From contig CAMGYJ010000004.1 in the NCBI GenBank assembly GCA_946122785.1, forward strand, positions 20,420,150-20,484,149: DNA of 64,000 nt, read 5' to 3'. The notes under the pieces were generated by a model. The model was not told where the DNA came from, made no database searches, and worked only from the letters and a program-made list of their open reading frames with translations. Within the stretch, counting starts at the first letter, position 1; every line of letters begins with the position of its first letter. The translations under genes were made by a program, and so were the position numbers. Shown in pieces: positions 54,270 through 64,000 of this stretch. The stretch comes from Linum tenue. Taxonomy: Eukaryota > Streptophyta > Magnoliopsida > Malpighiales > Linaceae.

Positions 54270-57227
54270 ATGGATAGTGCAAATGTCATCCCATCTGCCG
54301 AACCACAGATTTATCGATCGTCTGTACCATGTGAGTGTCATGGTTTAGCACGAAACTGTTTCAATGCAAATTGATATTAATATTTTCCCTTGAACCTCAT
54401 TTGTTTAGGGAAACGTCGAGCAGTTTTTATTCATCCTGAAGATCAGTACCAACGTTGTGTTTTATCTGCTGAAGAGGAAGAAGCATTTGAGAGAGGTGTG
54501 TTCTCTGTGTTTTAATTTTTCTAATTAGTTCATGTATTCAATGAGTAATACATGGTTTTATATTTAAATTTTGAAGAAGAAGCTGCCTTACAATTCCAAC
54601 TCTCTCAACTTCGGCGAATGCTATCCCAAGTCGCCCGTAAGAGAAGACATCATATTTTGAAACAGAAGGTTCATAGGAGGGGCTTACCTTTTGAATAGCA
54701 AGGTTGTTGTTTGCTATATTTTGTAGCAAGTGTTACATATTAGGCTATTCTGTATTGTTCACTCTTTATTGATTTCTTTATCAACTTATTTGTTTTGGTG
54801 TTGTTCATAGTTTGGGAGCCTCAGTTTAGATTTCTATTACAAAAGCAAAGTCGATTACTTCGACGTATTCATCTGCATAGAAAGAGACGTGGCCGAAGTT
54901 TCTTTCCTACAGAAGTCAATCAAAGTATGTCGATTCTAATTGGCACTGTTATACATGACATGGTTCATCTATATTTTGGACCAATTTTTGTACATTGGAT
55001 ATATGTTTTAGTGTTCTGCTCAACATATTTTGTTCCCTATTTTGGTCTTAGAACACATAATGTACCCATTTATGTCATGTATAAAATTTAGTGATGTACG
55101 CTTCATGTGACCTTATGCAAATAGTGGATTGTTTTTAGATGTGTCAACGGCAAATTTGTGTGTTATGAACAAACTTTGGTGTTTCCTAAAATTTGAGTTA
55201 TTCTTAATTAAAATGAGCAGTATACCAATCTATCTTTCCTAGGAAACATTTGTTTTAATAATTGTGTTTATTGTAGCGCGAGTACATGAGATTGACAGTT
55301 TCTCAAACTCATTCAATTTATGAATTACTGTGACAAAAATTTATTAATATTACTTATCTATTTCACTAGGTCTTCCGTTGGTTGAATTTTTTGATATTGG
55401 TCCACCTTCATGTACGTGTCAACATTGTGGAGCAGTTATGTGGCGGTTCGAGAGTACTTTATCTACACGGAATGATGTGTTGCCTGCATTTTCTTTATGT
55501 TGCAAACATGGTAAAGTGAAATTGCCTCCCCGCAGAGATGTGCCAGAATTTCTTAAAACTCTACTTGAAGGGGATACACCATTAGCGCGTCACTTTCGTA
55601 CTAACATCAGAGCCTATAATGGGGTTTTTTGCTTTATTTCCCTCGGAGGTAAAGTCAATCACTCTATTAATGATGGTCGTGGAGTTTATGTATATTCAAT
55701 CGGTGGTCAGATTTATCATCGAATAGGATGTTTGGTTCCTGGTGATGGGGATAGTCCGAAATTTGCACAGCTTTACATTCACGATTCAGATAACGAGGTC
55801 CAGAATCGTATGGACTTTTACTCCACTGATCCTGCCAAGAATCCGTTGCGACAGTGTATTGTTGAAGGCCTCCAGCATATGTTTGATGACAATAATATCC
55901 TAGTACGTACATTTCGTTCTGCGCGATAGAATACAAAACTCTGGTGTCCAGGAGCTTCAACTGAAACTATTGGCTAAGCGTGAAATTAATAGTAGAGAAT
56001 ATGATTTGCCCTCTGCGAATGAGATTGCAGCATTGATTGTAGATGAAACAGGAGAGCAATCATTTTCTCCAGATATAATTGTTCAACAGAAGGGTTCAGA
56101 AATGGAAAGGATTAGCGTATACCATCCAAGTCTGATGGCATTACAATATCCAATTTTATTCCCATATGGCGAGGATGGGTGGCATCCCTGCATTAGCTAT
56201 AGTCACAGTAGCTCTAATATCCGTGTTGGAGATAAAATGATAACTCAGTGTGATTTCTATGCATATCATCTTCAAACACGTCTCCAGGAGTCGAATTCTC
56301 TGTTATTATCTGGTAAATTGTTTCAACAATATATGGTGAATGCATTTGCGTTAATTGAGGCTGAACGCTTAGACTGGATGCGTACCCATCAGTCGAAGCT
56401 AAGAGGACACTACTACAAGGATTTGTTGAATTCTTATTTGCGAGGAGATAGTGATATCAAGCTTTCTGGGAAGCCAGTTATTTTAGCTGCCTCACACACT
56501 GGTAGTCCAAGATACAAGTATGAAAATTTTCAGGATGCGATGGCTATTTGCAAGTGGATTGGTTATCCTGATTTGTTTATAACATTCACTTGCAATTCTA
56601 ACTGGCCAGAGATACAGTTAATGGTTGATTTGATTAGAAGGTATAGTGGCAAAGATCCTGACCGGGCTGACATCACCGCCAGAGTTTTCAAAATCAAGCT
56701 TGATGAGTTTATGTTAGAGATTCGTGAGAAACAAATATTTGGGAAAATCAATGCATGTATGTGTGCTTATTCATTCGTTATTTATCTATTAATGTTCATC
56801 CATTACTCTCTTACCTCATTGAACTAATATTCCTTTTCCACTATTTGCATCTTGGTGTACAGATGTCAAAGCAATTGAATGGCAAAAGCGGGGTCTCCCT
56901 CATGCACACATAAGAATAAATTCCATGGTCCTGCGGCTATTGATTCCATAATATGTGCTGAAATTCCGGATCCTGATCTTGATCCTGAACTGTATGCAGT
57001 TGTCACAAGTTCAATGATGCATGGCCCGTGTGGTACAGTACGTCCTAATAATGTGTGCATGAAGAATGGGAAATGTAGTAAGCATTACCCCAAGGAATAC
57101 TCTTCTCAAACAACTATCGATGAAACTGGGTTTGCTAAATATCGTCGACGGAACAATGGTAGAGTTTTCAACTGTGGCGGGGTTGATCTGGATAATCGAT
57201 GGGTTGTACCCTACAATCGATATTTGT
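54270..57227 (+). pseudogene. Helitron Rep/replication initiator, broken multi-exon gene
   Basis: Exon-like pieces: 54270-54330 (ATG start), 54409-54495 and from 54557, ending in a stop (TAG after RRGLPFE), and a basic piece 54811-54924 joining in frame to 55371 (EVNQ/SLPLVEFFDIGPPSC). The Helitron-type N-terminal region runs to 55929, with CTCQHCGAVMW. A frameshift near 55920 is followed by MALQYPILFPYGEDGWH and the Rep motif FITFTCNSNWPEI (56574-56612). After an intron (56757-56862) comes WQKRGLPHAHI with the HUH histidines at 56901 and 56907, then another frameshift. IPDPDLDPELYAVV and MMHGPCG follow. Similarity ends after VVPYNRYLL near 57227. The catalytic tyrosine motif and helicase are missing. 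Confidence 0.88.
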
Positions 57228-58319
57228 TACCGATATCTAAAAAACCAAACCACACTTCCATTTTAGTCATCAATATCAAAAGTAATGCAAAAAATTTAGA
57301 CTTCTCTAAGGTTGCTTCACCGTCAATAACATCTTCATATCCACTAATAATTGTGTTTTCATCCTCATAAACGACACCCCTATCTCTTCATCAAATATGC
57401 TCTTTCTTCTTTTCAACAATGTCAAGGATAAGTTAGCTCGACTACCCTCTATAGTGTTGGAAAACTGGCACCCCCTATTAATCATAGATATTTTGGTTAA
57501 ATTTGTGTTGCATTTAATAATCTTTGTGAATTAAAAGATCATATTAATTACATTCTTATTTTTAAATTGAACCTATATAAATAAGTAATTTCATTTCTCT
57601 CTCCATATTTCTCACTCTTTCCTTTCCTAACAGCTTTGTTGTCTTCTCCCGGTAGACTCCTTCCTATCATACTCCTGATATTATTGTACAAAGTATTCAT
57701 TGGAGTGCATTTCAACTTTTCAAGATAGGTTGCATACTCAGCAATTATCTCAAATTCCTAACTTCAAAAACTTTAGATGTCATGAAAATGCACATAGCTC
57801 TAAATATTATTGAAAGAATTAGCATCTAATTATTGATGGCTCATTGAAACTCATAATTACCTCCTTCTCATTTAAGATTTTTTATATTACACTGGGTCTA
57901 TGATTTTGATTTTGGTGGAAATTGGTGGTCGGGTTTGATCTTTGACTCTCATTAGAGGAGGTACTTCATATCCATCACTCTTATCACAAAAATAATGCTT
58001 AGAAAATTAAAAGTTATTTTTTAACTCCCAATCATAGAACACAACAAAAAAACATAAATTCAAATGATATTAATTTTACCATAACTTAAAGTTAGTCACT
58101 TCCAAAGTTTTTAGATTTGCCAGCGGGAAAGTGACGATAGATGATAATAATTTCTTCTCGGATTCAACTCGATATTTACACTGTCCTGTAAAATAAGCTT
58201 CATAATTTTGAAATTTATAGTATATTTAGTGCTTCCAAGGTACACATTGAATGATAGTATTCCAAATCCGTTTAGTTTTCCATTCAGGACTAAATATTAA
58301 TTATATTTGTAAAACATTT
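57228..58319. other. Noncoding stretch replacing the Helitron helicase region
   Basis: AT-rich, no helicase motif and no supported gene. Confidence 0.5.
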
Positions 58320-58328
58320 TTAAAAATT

Positions 58329-58667
58329 GGGTAAATAGAATATATTAGCCACAACTATTATGAAGCGGGAAATTATAGCCACAACTATGGAAATTCAAAT
58401 TATTAGCCAAACGTTAACTCGCTGTTAACTATTCCGTTAATAATGCTTACTAAACTTTTATGTTTTAAAGTTATAAATTAAAAGCAGTCCGATGTGGCTA
58501 CTGCCATGGCCGATAACATGGCTTCTCCTTTAAAAATTCAATAATAGTATGGGCAGTTAGCCATATCTTGACCCGCAAAATAGTTATGACTAATAATTTG
58601 AATTTACATAGTTGTGCCTTTAATTATCCGCTTTGTAATAGTTGTGACTAATATATTGTATTTACCC
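58329..58667. mobile_element. MITE with ~85-bp inverted repeats (MULE-like), 339 bp
   Basis: Left arm GGGTAAATAGAATATATTAG and right arm (complement) GGGTAAATACAATATATTAG continue as inverted repeats for about 85 bp. The flanks TTAAAAATT and TAAAAAATT are 9 bp and differ at one base, consistent with a Mutator-type target duplication. Noncoding. Confidence 0.8.
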
Positions 58668-58676
58668 TAAAAAATT

Positions 58677-59335
58677 TAATTCGTAAATCATATCACACAG
58701 GTTAGACCTTTAAATATTTTGAATTTAACTTAATTAAAACTAAAACTACAGTGACATTACATGAAACCCACATTTCAAGCCACTTTGGATTAATTTCACC
58801 GAGGCCCACAGTTCCCCAATTCAATTCCAGCCCAGCCCACCCAAGGTTCCTGCCTAATTCAACGTTCACACTTCACATGGCCACGACCTCAACTAACTCC
58901 CGTTCGAAACAGCCAACTACGCCAGTCGCCAGTTATGGGGAGTTTGCAACGTTCCAAAGAATAGTTAGTGGCCTTATATTTAAACCCAACATGGCTTTTG
59001 GCATTCTCATTCCTCTTTGAACCAAAAATCCATTATCACTAGGAATTCTCAAGTTACCAGTACTCACTCCTTCGTGTAAGCTATTTAACTCTCGGCTTAG
59101 TCTTCTCCACTCCCCCACTCCCCCACGAGGCCACAAATCCTTCTCCACTCCCCCACTATCCCACTTTCCACACACACACGTACTCCACTGCATGCGGCCA
59201 AGTGAATCACGTGTGTAGAATCACTTTCTCTCCTTTATATAATGGAGATACCACTTTCTCTCATGTTACAATTTCCGTTTACTACTTCCCATACAAAACA
59301 CTTCGGTTCCATTCACCTTGCGAATTGCATTCAAT
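58677..59335. other. Noncoding, possible promoter of the following gene candidate
   Basis: TATA-like CTTTATATAATGG near 59233 lies about 100 bases before the ATG at 59336. An 89-codon frame at 58751-59020 is not recognised. Confidence 0.35.
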
Positions 59336-59846
59336 ATGGCGGGCCTACCTCAATTCAATCAGTAAGTACTGCTCATGCATCCAACGAATACTACATCATG
59401 TAATTTCGATTCTTTTTCACTACTTAGTGCCAAAACTTACAGTCCAATATATAGGCTTCCCCATGGTTTTATTGCTAATCTGCAATATGATGATGCTCTT
59501 GAAATTTGTGAGCGTGCCGACACCATCGATCTCATTATGTTGCAAGTGGATGTCGAAAATCAGGTAACTAAACAAATAAATTTCTTTTTAATCGTACGCC
59601 TTTTGTGGCATGCTGCATTTTATCGATTTGCTTTGACGATATTCGTTTCTGTGTTTACATCAGGGCACCTCTTTTCTGTTATCCGGACGTGTAACGAATT
59701 TGACGACGTCCTGGTCCCCTGCATCCAGAATCCATTTCGTCCACCTCACAATTGAGGACGATTTCATTGGTGTTGACATCGTCTTCCCGTCAGTTACGAA
59801 CGATTGTTGGATCTGTATTCAGTCATGCAGATGTTGTCAATGCTGA
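59336..59846 (+). CDS. Small three-exon gene candidate, 114 aa, unknown
   Basis: Exons 59336-59361, 59428-59563 and 59664-59846 join in frame with GT-AG introns (donors GTAAGT and GTAACT, acceptors CTTAG and CATCAG). The product starts MAGLPQFN and contains YRLPHGFIANLQYDDALEIC, then IDLIMLQVDVENQ and LTIEDDFIGVDIVFP before a TGA. Another open frame (59752-59976) continues past that stop, so the original gene may have been longer with a frameshift near 59800. I do not recognise the family. It lies inside the Helitron and may be a captured or accessory gene. Expression is unknown. Confidence 0.4.
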
Positions 59847-60270
59847 CTATATGGCCCTTCTGAACATGCTTGGAGAACAGACATTTGAAGTCATGGTCAC
59901 AGTCGGTCCCTGGAACGATGCATTTGGTTATTGTGAACTTGTGTTGGTGAAATTATTTTTGCCTTTGTTGAATTGAGTACCATGTCATGAATAATGAGAC
60001 AATGTCTTGAGTTTTCTTATTTTGGACTTGCATGTTATTTGTCGTAATACTCAACTAGATTAGATTTGTGATTAGTAAAATTTCATGCAAGTATTTTTAT
60101 CGTGATTAGCTAATCTTCAAATGTATTTCTAACTTATTATGAATGTTCATTCAAATTACATGTTCGTCTTCAACGAATTGCAAAATTGCAACAATCTTAT
60201 GATAATATAAAACAAGATTCATTTCTCGACACTATCATTATAGATAATGTAACTCCATTTCCTTAAACAA

Positions 60271-60300
60271 ATGCGGCCAACGGGCCGGGCTATAGGCTAG
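60271..60300 (+). other. Helitron 3' terminus with hairpin
   Basis: ATGCGGCCAACGGGCCGG folds as CGGCC/GGCCG with a 4-base loop, followed 8-9 bases later by the terminal CTAG, then T. Confidence 0.85.
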
Positions 60301-60439
60301 TACAATTCTATGGTCGTTTGGGCAATACGGGCTACAATAATCATCATTACGGGGTTATGTTTATTATTTAATTCTTCTCGGTTACCATTATAATTACCAC
60401 GTGTTATGGTAATGATGCATGCCACATCAGCCCCTCCTT

Positions 60440-61125
60440 CTCTCTTCTGGAAAAATCATTAATTTTATTTCCTTTAATCTTTAACGGACGATTTCTCACT
60501 CGTTTTAACTCGGAATTTAATTTTTTTGCACAGTTAGATCAGATTAATTGTGCTCTTCAAAATGATATCCACTATGATATTTTTTGGAACAAAAAAAATT
60601 TGCCAGTTATTACCAGTCTATGTCGTATGGTATTGACTATACCATATGGTATTGACTGGTATTAAATAACAACATATGGTATGAAAAATACCAGTCAATA
60701 CCATATGTTGTTATTTAATATCAGCCAATACCATATGGTATTAAATAACAGCATACCATATGGTATGAAAAATACCACCTCATACCAGGGTGGTATAGTA
60801 TGGTATGGAGTTGGTAACGAGAGGTTTGAAATTTTTTCCCCCAGAAAATTTTGAAATCCAATAAATCATGATTAAATCGTTCCTTTTGTGCAAAAATTTC
60901 CGAAAATGACTAAACAACGAAGGAGATACCATATGGTATGAAGTTGGTAACGAGAGGGATGAAAAAAAAAATTCTCAAAAAATATTGAAAATGGATATCA
61001 TTTTGTAGAGCACAACGAACTCGTTCCATCCGTGCAAAAAAAATTGAAATCCGAGTTAGAAAGAAGAAGATATGATCCAATTAAGAAAATTAGGGAAAAT
61101 AAATTCTTTTAATTCTCCACCCTTA
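60440..61125. mobile_element. Foldback-like element with internal palindrome cluster
   Basis: Long imperfect inverted arms: 60441-60575 (including AACTCGGAATTTAATTTTTTT and GTGCTCTTCAAAATGATATC) pair with 60985-61120 (complement AACTCGGATTTCAATTTTTTT and GTGCTCTACAAAATGATATC). The exact palindrome ATACCATATGGTAT occurs four times (60639, 60728, 60753 and 60926), with several TGGTATTGACTGG relatives. Noncoding. A target duplication could not be set. Confidence 0.7.
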
Positions 61126-62446
61126 GATCTGCAGTCACTTAGAAGAAGAGTTCATATTTGGTAACTCATTGTTACTCACCCTAAGGTTACTCACCCTATC
61201 TTGAGCCTACTGATATGGTGTTTTCCCTCTGTAAAATGGGGAATGCTCTCCAGAAATTGAAAGTTGGAACTGAAATCTATGCATAACGTTTCTTTTGCGG
61301 TTGTATTTTTTTTACACCCGTTTGGATTTTTTTTATTTGGGTTATATAGTCTAGAATTATTAATGGTGGAGTTTTACAACTTTTCACCATTCAAAATATG
61401 CTGCTCTCCACGGTAAAAAAAAAATGCTGCTCTCTCCTTAATTTTTGAAAGGAGTAAAATCGTCCTTAACTTCCCTTAATGCCCTGTTCACTTCCCATTT
61501 CATTTTCTGTTTTTTGTTTAAAAAATAAAAAACAAGAAACAAATGACAAAAAACGTGTTCACTTGTCCATCTCGTTTTCGTTGGAAAAAACCAATTGTTT
61601 CAAATGGGAAAGCTGTGGATAAACAATAAATAGTCGTTTTCTATAAGTAAGGAGTCGGGTTATTCCCCCGTTTCCCAGCGGAAATCGCGCGCTAGCTATT
61701 AATGAGAGCCCGCGTTCGAATCACCGCAGCCATATTTTTTCTTCTTTTTCCTCCGTGATCCTATACGGCGCCGTTTTTACCCAACTCTTTCACCCATAAC
61801 CTAGAAGAACTCCTCGCCCAGCCGACATCTCCCTCTCCCTCCAACAGACCCGCCGGCCGCCACTTCCTTCTCCACCCAAACCACCACCAGCCCCATCGTC
61901 TTCCTCCACCAGCCCCACGCCTCGCCAACCCCGCGTTCGAGCTTTCCCATTCTCGATTTCTCCTCCAGCAGAGAAGCTCCAGCCGCACATTTTCCTGGGT
62001 GGAGTCGCCAGCCCCGCGCCGCCATCATCTGCGAGATGAAATCTTCCCCGACGCGAGATGCTCCAGCCGGTGGAAATGGCACCTGCAGGCGACTCATTCC
62101 AGTAGAAGAAGCACCGAAAAGGAGCTTTCCCCTTCTCGATTCATCCTCCAGCAGACACCCTCCAAGATTCTTATATCCATCATACTACAGGGGAAACTTT
62201 CTGGTCATCATTCGACAATTATACAGTGGGTGGGTGGCATTTCTCTACTAGTTAGTCATACTAGTGACGTGAGCCTTTCACATTTCTCTTTAATTTGCCA
62301 ATTGTTGAAGTAACCTTGGACTTGTAACACAGACTGCAACACAAGGACTAAGATGTGGATACAGAACTCAGAACACAAAAGACAATGAATGGATGAGGAT
62401 TGGAAATGTAAAGTTGTGTTCTTCAATCCATCGATCATGTTCTATA
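61126..62446. other. Noncoding, one GC-rich possible gene fragment
   Basis: 61760-62100 is GC-rich, with overlapping frames on both strands and no recognisable protein. 61480-61630 has A-rich repeats. Nothing supports a gene model. Confidence 0.35.
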
Positions 62447-63831
62447 TGATAGAACGAAAGAGAATGCAAGTATATGAAGAACGGAGATGACACGCTGAAA
62501 CACAACACCTAACAATGGCCAAGTATAACCAATGAAAGGGACTGCAGTATAGGCAAGTTTAATTATCAACCCGGGGTCTAGATCTACTGCTTACTCCGTG
62601 ATTCTCTATTATCTAGCAAACTAAGTCGAGTGATTGTTGTGAAACGCAAAAGCAGTAAGAAAGCAGGAAATGGTTCGGTTTTCAAAAGCAGTTAAGAGTC
62701 ACTCGGGATTGAGTCCCCCTAGCCCCTTGGTTAGGTTCAATTGCAATTCCCTGGGTTGATTTACTGTTGATTAGACTGCGGAAGATCCGACAGTAGCTTG
62801 GAATCTCTTAAGCTGACCAAGCCCTCTCAGTATAACTACCCGGCAGACGACTAGTCTTCACCAGGATAGAAAGCTGAGGCTATGAACACAGAACTCCACT
62901 ACTGGCGTCAAGAACACCAGTACAAAGCAGTAAACTGGCTAACTCTCGTATAGCCAATCTCCTACTATCGAATGAAGAGGCTCTAACAACCTAATCAGAT
63001 TCTATCTATCTCAGGTTGAAGCAGAAATTGAAACAAGCTGATCATACTCAAATCAATTCATGAAACATGCGTCATTCGATTAAAATCAAACAATAATATC
63101 ATTCCCAAGTCATTACAATCAAAACCCTAACATCAGGAACTAGGGTTCTTCATACCCAAGTGAGAGAAGGGTTCTACTCCATAGAGAGAGAAGAGAAAAC
63201 AAGAATCGGATTAGTCATACTCATAACGATGAGGATAATCTGCTCCGGGACGATGATGTTCACTCCTATGGCGATCTCCAGGCTCGATTCGATGAAATCC
63301 AGCTCCAAGATAGCTTCTAGGATGAGTTCTTCGCACTTTCTCTCTCTAGGGCTCTGTTTTTGCTCTCAAAAAACGATTCCTCCACTTTTGGCTCGGATTA
63401 GGCACTAAAACCGGATTTCCCCAGGTGCACGGGCAGGTGCACGGCCGTGCACCACCCCATTCTGGCCGTGCAACATCAAACGCACCGTTTTGTTTATTAA
63501 GCTCAGCCTTCTTGCACGGCCAGGCGCACGGCCGTGCAAGCCTGGAATGTGCCCGTGCAATCTCTCGTCGTGAGGCGCACGGCCAAATGGCACTAGTGCA
63601 CGGCCGTGCACCTGCCCCCTGGTCTGGCCGTGCACTCCTCCAAAAGCTCGCCCTTCGTCCGTTCTTCGTCCAATCGACCCCAGACTCGCTCCTAAGCCTT
63701 CATTCACGTACTAGGACCTGAAATAACACAAACAAGCACAACCTAGCGTGAAATCGGCCTAAAACACGAGAATCAACACCTCAAACGGTGCAAGTATGAG
63801 GGTAAAAACATGTGTAAATGACGGTCTATCA
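62447..63831 (-). repeat. Athila/Tat-like 3' LTR on the minus strand
   Basis: On the minus strand it starts TGATAGACCG (63831 downward) and ends CGTTCTATCA (at 62447), giving nine of ten matching inverted end bases. It is 1385 bp. The adjacent polypurine tract is AAGTGTGGGGGAGTT (complement of 63832-63846). The element body continues beyond the window. The host side begins with CTATA (62442-62446), the expected half of its target duplication. Confidence 0.8.
63438..63610. repeat. Cluster of TGCACGGCCGTGCA palindromes in the LTR
   Basis: Exact copies at 63438-63451 and 63597-63610, a near copy at 63525-63538, and at least seven half-sites (GCACGG or CCGTGC) between 63425 and 63650. Overlapping open frames on both strands (63405-63721) are repeats of HGRA-type codons, not genes. 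Confidence 0.85.
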
Positions 63832-64000
63832 AACTCCCCCACACTTAACCGTTTGCTTGTCCCCAAGCAAACCAAGTCAAACACTAGGTAAGCTTACATA
63901 TTTCAATCAACCAACATTGGGGACAAGTCATAAAGGCACAGAACACGTGAATCGCACTGGTTTTCAAACATCAACACATGCACAACCTCAACAACAACCT
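63832..64000 (-). mobile_element. Polypurine tract and 3' internal end of the minus-strand Gypsy element
   Basis: Complement carries GCTTGGGGACAAGCAAACGG and AAGTGTGGGGGAG, the same arrangement as at 5735-5763 in the Athila element. It continues off the window. Confidence 0.7.

Larger units (their letters stand above)
51262..60300 (+). mobile_element. Degenerate Helitron with Rep remnant
   Basis: The 3' end is clear: a CGGCC-AACG-GGCCG hairpin, then GGCTATAGGCTAG and a T at 60301, the standard Helitron 3' end and target base. Rep exons lie at 54.3-57.2 kb in the correct orientation. The 5' end is a guess at TCTACTGTTATTAAGAGAGA (near 51257), which resembles plant Helitron 5' ends but lacks a preceding A. 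The helicase is missing. The element carries a repeated segment, a MITE and a small gene candidate. Confidence 0.6.

Noticed and set aside
63405..63721. Two ~100-codon frames on opposite strands
   Set aside because: Both are translations of the GCACGGCCGTGC palindrome cluster in an LTR.

Overview
The window looks like nuclear DNA from a flowering plant, most likely a eudicot. The evidence is Athila and Tekay-type Gypsy elements, Copia elements, CACTA, MULE and hAT DNA transposons, a Helitron, miniature LTR elements (TRIMs) and one intron-containing plant PLAC8/cell-number-regulator-like gene. There is no bacterial-style operon, no CRISPR array and no rRNA or tRNA gene. The species cannot be read from the sequence.

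Layout. 1-2.08 kb: AT-rich DNA, a LINE reverse-transcriptase zinc-binding fragment and a cut-off TRIM. 2.08-18.5 kb: an Athila-type Gypsy tandem. It holds the 3' half of one unit (env-like region), an LTR at 5766-7172, an intact gag-pol ORF (7293-12779), a second env-like region and an LTR at 17096-18502. 18.5-20.3 kb: a truncated minus-strand Copia element ending in telomere-like DNA. 20.35-24.1 kb: two ACCCG-rich minisatellites flanking a non-autonomous CACTA element. 24.5-26.5 kb: two MULE-like elements with perfect 9-bp target duplications. 27.2 kb: a complete 289-bp TRIM. 27.66-31.43 kb: five tandem units of about 830 bp carrying exon-like pieces of an unrecognised gene on the minus strand. 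31.4-33.9 kb: a decayed gag-only Gypsy element with a 3' LTR. 33.9-36.8 kb: mostly noncoding DNA with an hAT end and a 951-bp insert between 12-bp direct repeats. 36.85-37.48 kb: the two-exon PLAC8 gene on the minus strand, the only host gene I can model completely. 39.5-49.6 kb: a nested block in which a solo LTR (target duplication ctttc) is split by a Tekay/Del-like chromovirus (target duplication agtag), itself split by an hAT element. 49.8-50.8 kb: a Copia LTR with primer-binding site, then another TRIM. About 51.3-60.3 kb: a degenerate Helitron with broken Rep exons, no helicase and a clear 3' hairpin plus CTAG end. It also holds a MITE and a small three-exon gene candidate. 60.4-61.1 kb: a foldback element rich in one 14-bp palindrome. 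62.45 kb to the end: a minus-strand Athila/Tat-like LTR and the start of its internal region.

Most coding sequence here serves transposition. The intact Athila polyprotein could supply capsid, protease, reverse transcriptase, RNase H and integrase. The TRIMs, gag-only element, CACTA, MULEs and MITEs lack enzymes and would need help from other copies. Element order can be read from nesting: solo LTR first, then Tekay, then hAT. All boundaries, target duplications and splice sites were read by eye. No database search was possible.
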